Shown: piece by piece, positions 1-7,640 of the stretch | How positions within the stretch are numbered: position 1 is the first letter of the stretch | Layout of the letters: each line of letters opens with the position of its first letter | DNA from: Autumnicola musiva | Lineage (GTDB): Bacteria; Bacteroidota; Bacteroidia; Flavobacteriales; Flavobacteriaceae | Direction of reading: 5' to 3' | Assembly: GCF_031846585.1 (NCBI RefSeq) | Contig: NZ_JAVRHK010000003.1 | Location: forward strand, 124,001-188,000 | Length of the DNA stretch: 64,000 bases | Notes under the pieces: generated by a model | Told to the model about the DNA's origin: nothing | The model's database searches: none | The model's input: the letters and a program-made list of their open reading frames with translations, nothing else | Translations under genes and position numbers: made by a program

Positions 1-314
1 ACAAGGATTTTACCGGTTTTAGCATTTTTAATGTTAACATACCTTAAAGAGGTGACATGGGTAGCCTTTCCAACATAAGTTTGCAGGATTAATTCTTCAC
101 CTAAAAATGCCTGTTGCTTGTACCGAATGGAATGTTCAACCACCACCCAGAAAAAATTCTCCTGTTGCGCGGGAGTAGCTCTGGAAAACCAGTGAGCTTT
201 AGCAATATCCTGCACCCATTGTACATACTGCACATTATTTACATGCTGTTGATCATCCAGGTGCTCAGGCAGTACTATTATTCTTTGCTCAAATACATCA
301 GGATTGTTTTTCAT
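1..314 (-). CDS. acyl-CoA thioesterase, hot-dog fold (3' end outside window)
   Basis: The first 104 residues read as a 4-hydroxybenzoyl-CoA-thioesterase-like hot-dog protein, which would hydrolyse acyl-CoA thioesters in the cytoplasm. The family signature is visible at residues 20-30, where Asp-Asp-Gln-Gln-His-Val-Asn-Asn is followed by Tyr; the conserved Asp and His-Val-Asn-Asn set typifies YbgC/FadM-type enzymes. A second family-like stretch, Val-Val-Glu-His-Ser-Ile-Arg-Tyr, follows around residue 68. The ATG at 314 shares its A with the TAA stop of the upstream cyclotransferase gene (TAATG), so the two are probably translationally coupled. The C-terminus lies beyond base 1. The acyl substrate cannot be told from sequence; the fold assignment is fairly secure. 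Confidence 0.8.
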   Translation of the reverse strand, partial: MKNNPDVFEQRIIVLPEHLDDQQHVNNVQYVQWVQDIAKAHWFSRATPAQQENFFWVVVEHSIRYKQQAFLGEELILQTYVGKATHVTSLRYVNIKNAKTGKIL

Positions 315-1369
315 TACTTTTCTACAATTTCAACTTCAAAGATTTTATCCCAGTTTTTACCGGTTACATAAAGTTTATTGGTTTCAGAATTGTAAGCGAT
401 TCCATTAAGAACATCAAGCTTGTCGTGCTGGGTTACTTTTTCACGCAATCCACGAAAATCTATTACGCCTTCAATAATTCCATTTTCCGGATTAATGATG
501 GCTACCCCGTCTTTTTGGTAAGTATTTGCATAAATTTTCCCATTCACCCATTCCAGTTCATTTAATCTAGAAGAGAGACCCATATGGTGTGCCGGTTGAA
601 TGTAAGTTTCTTCAGCCAGGGTATCAGGGTCTAAAATCCAGATTTTTTCAGTACCATCACTTTTATACAGTTTCTCGCCGTCATTACAGAGTCCCCATCC
701 TTCTTTACTTTCATTATAGGCAAAAGTGCCGGTTTTTTCGAAATCATCCAGATTGTAAACCAATCCCTCTCCTTCGCGCCAGGTGAGCTGATATATTTTA
801 TCGTTCAGGATAGTAAGGCCTTCCCCAAAATATTGATCGTCTAAAGAGATTTGGTCCAGCACCTCCCCGGTTTCCAGATCTAATTTTCTTAAACTGGAAC
901 TTCCATACTGGCCGGTACTTTCATAGAGAGTACCATTGTGAAATTCTAATCCCTGGGTATATGCATTCTGATCGTGTGGGTATGTATTTACAATATTATA
1001 GGTATAGGATACTGGAGCTTTATTACTTAGTACTTTAATTGTTTTGGTCACTTCCTGTTCTTCACCTTCAGTATAGATGATAGCCCTTATTTGCTGATTT
1101 CCCACTTTGTATTCTTCCAGGCTAAAACTTATACCTCCCTCATCATCTTCTGCGGAAAATTGTTTGTCTTCAAAATAGAAGGAAACCGAATCTATTTGTT
1201 TATTTTTTGAGTTTTTTACTGATACCTGAACTTCTTCTCCCAATTTAAATTCAGCTTTATTTTTAGAAGTAACCAGGGAAAAACCTGAAGTATTTTTATC
1301 GGAATTACTTCCGCAGGAAAAAACTAAAAATGATAAGATAAAGAGCGTCAGTATTTTAATATTTTTCAT
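314..1369 (-). CDS. glutaminyl-peptide cyclotransferase family lipoprotein
   Basis: This 351-residue secreted lipoprotein belongs to the glutamine cyclotransferase family, which converts N-terminal glutamine of peptides to pyroglutamate. Residues 1-19 form a lipoprotein signal with a VFSC lipobox (Cys19), so it is probably anchored to a membrane facing the periplasm. Residues about 25-115 look like a beta-sandwich (Ig-like) domain. Residues about 125-351 form the beta-propeller-type cyclotransferase domain, with the family hallmark YTQGLEF at 137-143 and later LNELEWVNGKIYANTY-type blades. The stop overlaps the start of a thioesterase gene by one base. The N-terminal extra domain is longer than in plant-type enzymes. 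The physiological substrate is unknown. Confidence 0.85.
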   Translation of the reverse strand: MKNIKILTLFILSFLVFSCGSNSDKNTSGFSLVTSKNKAEFKLGEEVQVSVKNSKNKQIDSVSFYFEDKQFSAEDDEGGISFSLEEYKVGNQQIRAIIYTEGEEQEVTKTIKVLSNKAPVSYTYNIVNTYPHDQNAYTQGLEFHNGTLYESTGQYGSSSLRKLDLETGEVLDQISLDDQYFGEGLTILNDKIYQLTWREGEGLVYNLDDFEKTGTFAYNESKEGWGLCNDGEKLYKSDGTEKIWILDPDTLAEETYIQPAHHMGLSSRLNELEWVNGKIYANTYQKDGVAIINPENGIIEGVIDFRGLREKVTQHDKLDVLNGIAYNSETNKLYVTGKNWDKIFEVEIVEK

Positions 1370-1423
1370 TTCTAAATGCTGTAAAATAATGCTCTAAATT
1401 AACCATTTCTACTGAAAAAAGGC

Positions 1424-1453
1424 TTGTCAGAATACTTAAAGATTGTATATTTG
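1424..1453 (+). promoter_or_regulatory. promoter of the SRP RNA gene (TTG-N19-TATATTTG)
   Basis: TTG at 1424-1426 and TATATTTG at 1446-1453 are separated by 19 bases. This matches the Bacteroidota primary-sigma consensus (TTG, 17-23 bases, TAnnTTTG) exactly. The RNA begins about 5 bases downstream, as expected for a -7 box. Confidence 0.8.
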
Positions 1454-1457
1454 CATC

Positions 1458-1551
1458 GGCAAGTCCCACACAACCAGCTCCTGCTGAATCCCCCAGGGCG
1501 GGAACGCAGCAAGGGTAGGCGGTCGTAGCGGTGTGATGTGGGTCGCTTGCC
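1458..1551 (+). ncRNA. ffs: signal recognition particle RNA, small bacterial type
   Basis: This roughly 94-nt RNA scaffolds Ffh in co-translational protein targeting. The apical part is recognisable: GCTGAATCCCCCAGGGC followed by GGGAACGCAGCAAGGGTA, the conserved SRP domain IV with its GGAA-type loop and internal loops. The ends pair over a long stem (GGCAAG at 1458 with CTTGCC at 1546-1551; CCCACAC with GTGTGATGTGGG further in). A T-rich run (ATTTTTTG) directly follows and can act as terminator. A consensus promoter precedes it. The RNA works with FtsY (19338-20291) and YidC (48406-50265), both in this window. Confidence 0.92.
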
Positions 1552-1598
1552 ATTTTTTGTTTCCGCTATTTTCAATTTTTATCGCATCTTTGTGACTT

Positions 1599-2420
1599 AT
1601 GAAAACAGATGCTCTTCCTAAAAAAGTAGTACTCATTACCGGCGGATCTTCAGGGATTGGAAAATCTATAGCTGAATACCTTCAGAAAAAAAATTATATG
1701 GTTTATGGCACCAGCCGGAATCCTGAAAAATTTACAGATAATTCTGTTCCTCTGGTAGCCTTGGATGTTACCGATAAGGAAACTATTGGTGTAGCCTTAA
1801 GTGAGGTGCTGCAGAAAGAAGGCAGAATTGATATTCTTATAAATAATGCAGGAGTGGGAATTACAGGGCCACTGGAGGAAACTCCTGAAGATGAAATAAA
1901 AAAGGCTTTTGAAACAAATTATTTTGGTCCTTTAAATCTTATAAAAGCGGTGTTGCCCCAAATGAGAAAACAGAAGGGCGGGCTTATTATCAATATTACC
2001 TCTATTGCTGGTTATATGGGTTTACCATATCGCGGAATTTATTCGGCTACCAAAGGTGCGCTGGAAATTACCACTGAAGCTTTTCGAATGGAGCTTAAGG
2101 ATTTTAATATCCAAATGACCAATGTTGCTCCCGGTGATTTTGCCACAAATATTGCGGCGGGAAGGTATCATGCTCCGGTTAGGGAAGAGAGCCCTTATAA
2201 CAAGCCTTATAGTGTTACTTTGAAGGTAATGAACGATCATGTTGATGCCGGTAAGGATCCCGAATTAATGGCAAAAGCTGTTTATAAGATAATCAGGACT
2301 AAAAATCCAAAAGGGCATTATAGAGTAGGGGAGCAACTTCAAAAATTATCTATAGGATTAAAAAGGATTTTACCTGATAAAGTTTATGAGAAGATGCTTT
2401 TAAAATTTTATAAATTGTAA
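1599..2420 (+). CDS. SDR family NAD(P)-dependent oxidoreductase
   Basis: This 273-residue classical short-chain dehydrogenase/reductase has a Rossmann-fold cytoplasmic architecture. The cofactor loop is TGGSSGIG at residues 14-21, NNAG lies at 82-85, and the catalytic Ser135-Tyr148-Lys152 triad has the usual S-12-YxxxK spacing. An arginine in the TSRNPE stretch after beta-2 (about residues 38-43) favours NADP(H); this is inferred. The C-terminal part (about 195-273) is extended relative to minimal 245-residue SDRs, resembling the group annotated as oxidoreductases acting on long-chain or steroid-like substrates. A -7-like CATCTTTG box at 1585-1592 lies only six bases before the ATG, suggesting a very short leader. 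The substrate is not identifiable. Confidence 0.88.
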   Translation: MKTDALPKKVVLITGGSSGIGKSIAEYLQKKNYMVYGTSRNPEKFTDNSVPLVALDVTDKETIGVALSEVLQKEGRIDILINNAGVGITGPLEETPEDEIKKAFETNYFGPLNLIKAVLPQMRKQKGGLIINITSIAGYMGLPYRGIYSATKGALEITTEAFRMELKDFNIQMTNVAPGDFATNIAAGRYHAPVREESPYNKPYSVTLKVMNDHVDAGKDPELMAKAVYKIIRTKNPKGHYRVGEQLQKLSIGLKRILPDKVYEKMLLKFYKL

Positions 2421-2500
2421 ATTTGTGGGATTCACGTTTTTCTCAATCTTTTGAAAAATAGCGAACTAAAACTAATACCAATTTAAACAACTAAAAGAAG

Positions 2501-3163
2501 ATGAAATTTTTTATTGATACTGCCAATCTTGACCAGATTAAAGAAGCTGAGGAATTAGGTGTTCTTGATGGAGTGACCACCAACCCATCACTAATGGCTA
2601 AAGAAGGAATTACCGGAAAGGAAAATATTCTAAACCACTATAAAAAGATCTGTGAGATTGCAACCGGGGATGTAAGTGCGGAAGTGATTGCGACAGATTT
2701 TGATGAGATTGTAAAAGAAGGGGAAGAACTCGCTGCTTTGCATGAAAGGATTATCGTTAAAGTTCCTATGATAAAAGAAGGAGTGAAAGCGATAAAATAT
2801 TTTAGCGATAAAGGGATTAAAACAAATTGTACACTCGTATTTTCTGCAGGACAGGCACTACTTGCTGCTAAAGCCGGAGCTACTTATGTCTCTCCGTTTA
2901 TTGGCCGTTTGGATGATATTTCTACCGATGGGCTTAATCTTATTGGAGAAATAAGGCTTATTTATGATAATTATGGATTTGATACTGAAATCCTTGCTGC
3001 TTCTATTAGACATACCATGCATGTTATTGACTGTGCCAAGATTGGTGCTGATGTAATGACTGGTCCTCTTTCAGCTATAGAAGGATTATTAAAGCACCCT
3101 CTAACCGATATTGGTTTGGAGAAATTCCTTGCCGATCATAAAAAAGGAATTGATAATGTTTAA
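2501..3163 (+). CDS. tal: small transaldolase (fructose-6-phosphate aldolase-like family)
   Basis: This 220-residue TIM-barrel class I aldolase of the small TalC/Fsa family transfers dihydroxyacetone units between sugar phosphates in the non-oxidative pentose phosphate pathway. The N-terminal FFIDTANLDQIKEA with Asp6, the TTNPSL loop at 26-31, and the Schiff-base Lys87 (IIVKVPM) are all present. Two positions that separate the two activities read as transaldolase: Glu61 (SAEV; Gln in fructose-6-phosphate aldolase) and Phe133 (SPFIGR; Tyr131 in E. coli FsaA). Length fits the subfamily. The gene stands alone, 80 bp after the SDR gene, and ends in a clear terminator. I call it transaldolase rather than Fsa on those two residues. 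Confidence 0.88.
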   Translation: MKFFIDTANLDQIKEAEELGVLDGVTTNPSLMAKEGITGKENILNHYKKICEIATGDVSAEVIATDFDEIVKEGEELAALHERIIVKVPMIKEGVKAIKYFSDKGIKTNCTLVFSAGQALLAAKAGATYVSPFIGRLDDISTDGLNLIGEIRLIYDNYGFDTEILAASIRHTMHVIDCAKIGADVMTGPLSAIEGLLKHPLTDIGLEKFLADHKKGIDNV

Positions 3164-3184
3164 GTATTAAACCTTTAGAATAAG

Positions 3185-3212
3185 AAAAAGCTGCCATTGA
3201 GCAGCTTTTTTT
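3185..3212 (+). terminator. intrinsic terminator after the transaldolase gene
   Basis: AAAAAGCTGC and GCAGCTTTTT pair around a CATTGA loop and are followed by a T run. It lies 22 bases after the transaldolase stop. Confidence 0.85.
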
Positions 3213-3317
3213 GTTTTAATTCCATGAAAACTCTCCTTCAAATTTTATAATCGCTTACCAATATATACTTCGTGAGCTTGCCCCAAAATGGTTTTTGATT
3301 ATCCTTCAACAGAAGGA

Positions 3318-4730
3318 TCAACGGTTTAAAAATTCAAGAATTTCAGTTTCAAAATTAGGACTTTGTATTTTGGCATCTCCATCTACAATCACTCCGGAAG
3401 GGCTAATAAAGAAAATCTTGTAAATGTATTTTCTAAAAACCTTTTTATCAATATTACGCTTACTCGTTTGATACTCAAAGTTTTTATCATAATTATATGC
3501 TTCAACTGTTCTTAGCCATTCTTTTGTTTCCCCTTCATCTATATTTACTCCTATAAAGTCTATATCCGGATATTTTTTCCTGAGTTGCTGAATATTTCGG
3601 TGCTGCCACATATGGTAGCCCGGCTCATGCATAGACCATACGAAAACTATGGTAGGCTTTTTTATTATAGAATTGTAAGTTGTTTCTTCTCTATTAGTAT
3701 TTAACAGAACCCTATTGTTTACATCGGTGCCAACAAAATAATTTCGGTGAATATTTGCCAGTTCTCTGGCTTCTTCTAGATAACTGTAGTTAACCTGTTC
3801 TAAAACATTAAGGATAGAGTCCACTCCTTCTTTGGTATCCGCCATTGTAATACCCCTGGATGCAAGTCGATCCAGGAATTCATTTTTCATCTGCTTCAGG
3901 TTGATGAGAGAATCAACCAACAATATACGCCGCTTAATGTTTTTGTAATTGGCCAGATTGTAACATTCTCTACCTGAATCTGGAATGTTGTCACAGTCTT
4001 CTATTGAGCGGGAGCGCAGATAATCATCTATAAGGTTTGTATAAACATAGTAATTCTGCAGGTCTTCATTATTGAAATTGATGTTATCCCGATAATTATA
4101 AAAACCTGCAGGCACTTCAGAAGTAAATTCGTGGTAATACTTTTCAATTAAATAGGTATAGCGCTCCCGTAAATCGTAATATTCATAATTTATTACTGTA
4201 CTTGCTATATTTTTAAATTTTTCTGAAAGCTTGTACTTTTTCTCGAGCTTTTTTAATTTGTCAGCTCTTACCTTTTTAATAGAATCTGTAAGTTTTGCAA
4301 ATTCCCCGGGTTTTATTTTAGAGTTGGAAATTATGAGGTCATTATCTTTTTGATTGTTCAAAAACATATCAAGAAGAAAACTACTTTTTTCACTGCCTCT
4401 TCCGCTAAAATTCATGGAATTGTCAAACTGCAGCGTGTTAAGCCATATCATCAAACTGTCCCCAGGTTCAACATAGAGAATTTGATTTTCCGGCGGATGT
4501 TTTAATGTATAAATGCCCGTTTCCAAGCCTTCAAGATGTTTACCAAATTGATTTTTACTATCGAGGGGCAGGGTATCAAGATCATTATTGTTTCTGGACA
4601 AAATAACGTACTCCACATTTGGATTTACAATTTGTCCTCCGATATAAATTTTATTGGATGAATCTGATGACCTGTTACAGGCAGAAATTAGTATAATTAC
4701 TGCAAGGAGAGTAAATAATGTATGTCTCAT
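3318..4730 (-). CDS. thioredoxin-fold lipoprotein lacking a CxxC motif
   Basis: This 470-residue lipoprotein has a signal ending at ISAC (Cys18) and so should sit in the cell envelope. Residues about 25-100 resemble the DUF4369-like beta domain that often precedes TlpA-type thioredoxin domains in Bacteroidota. The middle is alpha-helical and charged. The C-terminal region (about 355-470) has the thioredoxin-like order: strand TIVFVW, helix, then DIDFIGVNIDE and a late strand FFISPSGVIVDGDAK. At the place where TlpA/ResA proteins carry CxxC the sequence is WSMHEPGYH, with no cysteine, so thiol-disulfide exchange is not expected. It could be a structural or binding relative. The gene is monocistronic and convergent with the transaldolase gene. 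Confidence 0.7.
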   Translation of the reverse strand: MRHTLFTLLAVIILISACNRSSDSSNKIYIGGQIVNPNVEYVILSRNNNDLDTLPLDSKNQFGKHLEGLETGIYTLKHPPENQILYVEPGDSLMIWLNTLQFDNSMNFSGRGSEKSSFLLDMFLNNQKDNDLIISNSKIKPGEFAKLTDSIKKVRADKLKKLEKKYKLSEKFKNIASTVINYEYYDLRERYTYLIEKYYHEFTSEVPAGFYNYRDNINFNNEDLQNYYVYTNLIDDYLRSRSIEDCDNIPDSGRECYNLANYKNIKRRILLVDSLINLKQMKNEFLDRLASRGITMADTKEGVDSILNVLEQVNYSYLEEARELANIHRNYFVGTDVNNRVLLNTNREETTYNSIIKKPTIVFVWSMHEPGYHMWQHRNIQQLRKKYPDIDFIGVNIDEGETKEWLRTVEAYNYDKNFEYQTSKRNIDKKVFRKYIYKIFFISPSGVIVDGDAKIQSPNFETEILEFLNR

Positions 4731-4838
4731 CTAAGGAAAAGACTTCGGGTTCGGTTAAATAGTGTCTCCAAATATAGAAGCTGAAGCTAAGGAGCAATGT
4801 TAATCCAGCGTTAAAAGGAATTTTCAAAACGTTAATTC

Positions 4839-4869
4839 TTAGAAAAGACTTCTTAATTGGCTACTTTTG
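4839..4869 (+). promoter_or_regulatory. putative promoter of the ABC-F gene
   Basis: TACTTTTG at 4862-4869 fits the TAnnTTTG -7 box. A weak -33 element (TTA, 4839-4841) lies 20 bases upstream. The ABC-F ATG follows 27 bases after the box. Confidence 0.55.
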
Positions 4870-4896
4870 CAAAAATTTAGATCTAAAATATAGCTT

Positions 4897-6528
4897 ATGC
4901 TCTCAGTTTCAAATCTTTCAGTTCAATTTGGGAAACGTGTGCTTTTTGATGAAGTGAACACAACTTTTACCCAGGGTAACTGTTACGGAATTATTGGTGC
5001 CAATGGTGCCGGAAAATCGACATTTCTGAAGATCCTGGCGGGTAAGTCAGATCCTACGTCCGGCCATGTTCATCTGGAACCAGGAAAAAGGATGTCTGTA
5101 CTGGAACAAAACCACAACCTTTATGATGAATATCCTGTTCTTGAAACTGTTATGAGGGGTAATAAACCGCTTTTTAAGATCAAGATGGAGATGGAAGAAA
5201 TTTATGCCAGGGAAAATTTTAGTGATGCCGATGGCGAAAAAGTAGGGCTTCTCCAAGCCGAATTTGAAGAAATGGATGGATGGAATGCTGAAAGTGGCGC
5301 CGCTTCTTTGTTATCCAGCCTTGGAATTAAGGCAGATTTGCATTATATGCTTATGCAAGACCTGGACGGGCAGCAAAAGGTAAGGGTCCTTTTGGCACAG
5401 GCGCTTTTTGGAAACCCCGATGTGCTTATTATGGATGAGCCTACCAACGATTTAGATTATGAGGCGATTACCTGGCTGGAAAATTTTCTTGCTAATTACG
5501 ACAATACGGTAATTGTGGTTTCTCACGACCGTCACTTCCTGGATTCGGTTTGTACACATATTTCTGATATTGACTTCGGAAAAATAAATAATTATAGCGG
5601 TAATTACACCTTTTGGTACGAGTCTTCACAACTTGCCGCAAGGCAGCGGGCCCAGCAGAATAAAAAAGCTGAAGAGAAAAAGAAGGAACTTCAGGAATTT
5701 ATTCAGCGCTTTAGTGCAAACGTTGCAAAATCGAAACAGGCAACTTCTCGTAAGAAAATGATTGATAAGCTGAATATAGAAGAAATAAAACCTTCCAGCA
5801 GAAGATATCCGGCCATTATTTTTGAACGGGAGCGTGAAGCCGGGGATCAGATTCTTAATATTGATAATCTGGAAGCTTCTATTGAAGGAGAAACACTTTT
5901 TAAAAATGTAAATGTAAATCTGGCAAAAGGGGATAAAGTTGTTGTTTATTCCAGGGATTCAAGGGCTACCACAGCCTTTTATGAGATTATAAATGGCAGG
6001 CAGGAAGCAGTTGCAGGAAAATATTCCTGGGGGGTAACCACCACTCAATCTTATTTGCCCGGAGATAATTCGGAATTTTTTGATAATGACCTCACCCTGG
6101 TTGATTGGTTGCGCCAATGGGCGAAAACCGAAGAAGAAAGGGAAGAAGTTTATATTCGCGGATTTCTTGGAAAGATGCTCTTTAGCGGGGAAGAAGCCTT
6201 GAAAACCTGCCGGGTACTTTCAGGAGGGGAAAAGGTAAGGTGTATGTTAAGCCGGATGATGATGTTGCGGGCCAATGTTTTAATGCTTGATGAACCTACC
6301 AATCACCTGGATCTGGAATCTATTACAGCTTTTAATAATTCCCTCAAAAATTTTAAAGGGACTGTACTTTTCACCACGCATGATCATGAATTTGCGCAAA
6401 CAGTGGCTAACAGGGTAATTGAATTGACACCTAACGGTGCCATTGACCGTTACCTCACTTTTGATGAGTATATGAGTGATAAGAAGATAAAGGAGCAACG
6501 GGACAAGATGTATGGTGTAGAAGTTTAA
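4897..6528 (+). CDS. ABC-F family ribosome-associated ATPase, degenerate second P-loop
   Basis: This 543-residue protein has two ABC ATPase domains and no membrane segments, as in ABC-F translation factors (closest in style to YbiT), which act at the ribosomal E site. NBD1 has Walker A GANGAGKS (34-41), a modified signature LDGQQ (156-160) and Walker B ending in MDEPTNDLD. A charged linker (about 245-300) carries the family's P-site tRNA interaction motif. NBD2 has a normal signature LSGGE (441-445) and Walker B MLDEPTNHLD, but the P-loop position reads SRDSRATT (352-359) without the Gly-Lys-Thr. Related Bacteroidota proteins are known to me with a similarly altered loop, so this is likely a subfamily trait. 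An IS982 element inserted 15 bp after the stop. Confidence 0.88.
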   Translation: MLSVSNLSVQFGKRVLFDEVNTTFTQGNCYGIIGANGAGKSTFLKILAGKSDPTSGHVHLEPGKRMSVLEQNHNLYDEYPVLETVMRGNKPLFKIKMEMEEIYARENFSDADGEKVGLLQAEFEEMDGWNAESGAASLLSSLGIKADLHYMLMQDLDGQQKVRVLLAQALFGNPDVLIMDEPTNDLDYEAITWLENFLANYDNTVIVVSHDRHFLDSVCTHISDIDFGKINNYSGNYTFWYESSQLAARQRAQQNKKAEEKKKELQEFIQRFSANVAKSKQATSRKKMIDKLNIEEIKPSSRRYPAIIFEREREAGDQILNIDNLEASIEGETLFKNVNVNLAKGDKVVVYSRDSRATTAFYEIINGRQEAVAGKYSWGVTTTQSYLPGDNSEFFDNDLTLVDWLRQWAKTEEEREEVYIRGFLGKMLFSGEEALKTCRVLSGGEKVRCMLSRMMMLRANVLMLDEPTNHLDLESITAFNNSLKNFKGTVLFTTHDHEFAQTVANRVIELTPNGAIDRYLTFDEYMSDKKIKEQRDKMYGVEV

Positions 6529-6537
6529 TGCTTATCA

Positions 6538-6542
6538 TGATA
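6538..6542. repeat. target-site duplication, left copy (TGATA)
   Basis: TGATA directly precedes the left end of the insertion sequence and recurs at 7561-7565 directly after the right end. This is a 5-bp duplication of the target. Confidence 0.75.
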
Positions 6543-7560
6543 ACCTGAGTTCGATTAAAAAATAGCCAGCTGTTGTGTCTTGATAGTTTGATATTTGATC
6601 GATGGTTTTTTGGGCAGGAAACTGTAGGCTATCAACCCACAGATAAGGTTTGTCATAAAGTTGCCGAAGCTCCTGTGCCTTGAATGCTCAATCTGGCATA
6701 TGTTCTTTAGTTCATCGTTTACAGTCTCTATAATAGAACGCTTTCTCAGCAGTATTTTGTCCGAGAGTGTCATCAGCGAATTCTTCATATTATTCCTTAT
6801 CTGGGTGATCAGGTGCACCCCATCAACGAAAAGTGCCTGCATCAGTTCTTTGCCGATATACCCCTTGTCTGCAAACAATTTACCGTATATGTGCTTGAGG
6901 AAACTTTTGTCCTTCAGTGGCTCCCGGTCATCCACATTTGCCTGGGTTATGCTGAAGTTGATGATTTCGCCTTTGTCGTTGATAATGATATGTAGCTTGA
7001 AACCATGGAACCACCCCATGGTCGATTTTCCGGTGGTGGCTATTCCATCGAATACCTTGTTACGCTTTATGCGCTTGTTCTTACAGACCCTTATCGGGGT
7101 GGAGTCAACAAAGGATATACCTGTGCACTGGCCAGGGCAGCAGGTTTTTAGAAAGAGGGCCATAGGCATCAGGTTGCCCTGCATGAGCTCGGTGAACCTG
7201 TTATAGGATACCGTTCGGGGAAAATCGTCTTTCATATGCACCTTCACATAATACTGTTAAAAATGCTTGAACGTCCTGAAACCGCTCAACTGGAAGATAA
7301 TGGAAATGGTAATGATCTCACTTTTGGACATTATCGGTGGACGTTTGGAAGGGTTGCCCAATAGGTGGTTCTCAACGATCTGATCATATTCTTTGCAAAA
7401 TTCGTCCACAAGACAAAAAATTTCGGTAATTTTAGAGTAGATTATCATAGGTAGTTTATTAGTTAAAATATTGAATATCAACACTTTAATATACTAATAA
7501 TCTACCTATTTTTACTGCTTTTTATTACTTTTTACTCCAGATTATTAATCGAACTCAGGT
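6543..7560. mobile_element. IS982-family insertion sequence, about 1018 bp, transposase interrupted
   Basis: The element is bounded by 16-bp perfect inverted repeats, ACCTGAGTTCGATTAA at 6543-6558 and its complement at 7545-7560, and flanked by TGATA direct repeats. The interior carries one IS982-type DDE transposase reading frame on the minus strand, split by a stop codon. Size, single-gene layout and terminal repeats fit the IS982 family. It sits between the ABC-F gene and the terminator that now lies at 7578-7612. Without a working transposase copy elsewhere it should be immobile. Confidence 0.88.
6555..7484 (-). pseudogene. IS982 transposase, split by one in-frame stop codon
   Basis: Two fragments lie in the same frame: residues 1-75 (7484-7257) and a downstream part (7256-6555). 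The first ends FRTFKHF, then TAA (7259-7257), and the frame continues QYYVKVHMKDDFPRTVSYNRF. IS982 relatives read through here with an aromatic residue, so a single Tyr-to-stop change (TAT or TAC to TAA) is the simplest explanation. The downstream fragment keeps the DDE residues in SFVDSTPIRV, LFADKGYIGKEL and the IIETVNDELK stretch. The first fragment holds the N-terminal region ending in STxSEIITISIIFQLSG-like sequence. No frameshift is needed, so the decay appears recent. The reading frame's 3' end runs into the left inverted repeat. Confidence 0.88.
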
Positions 7561-7565
7561 TGATA
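7561..7565. repeat. target-site duplication, right copy (TGATA)
   Basis: TGATA immediately follows the right inverted repeat and matches 6538-6542. Confidence 0.75.
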
Positions 7566-7577
7566 GTTACATAATTG

Positions 7578-7612
7578 AAAAAGCCCAAATCAAATCTTGA
7601 TTCGGGCTTTTT
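7578..7612. terminator. bidirectional terminator between the IS element and the receptor gene
   Basis: AAAAAGCCC and AATCAA pair with TTGATT and GGGCTTTTT. A-rich and T-rich flanks let it work in both directions. It ends the minus-strand receptor gene and, before the IS insertion, would have ended the ABC-F transcript. Confidence 0.8.
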
Positions 7613-7640
7613 ACTTTGGCTAATTCAAATAAAAAAACTG

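Noticed and set aside
1356..1636. Two minus-strand frames across the SRP RNA
   Set aside because: They are shadows of a structured RNA gene; the RNA sequence and promoter explain the region.
6661..7206. 181-codon plus-strand frame inside the insertion sequence
   Set aside because: It is antisense to the conserved DDE transposase and is a shadow frame.
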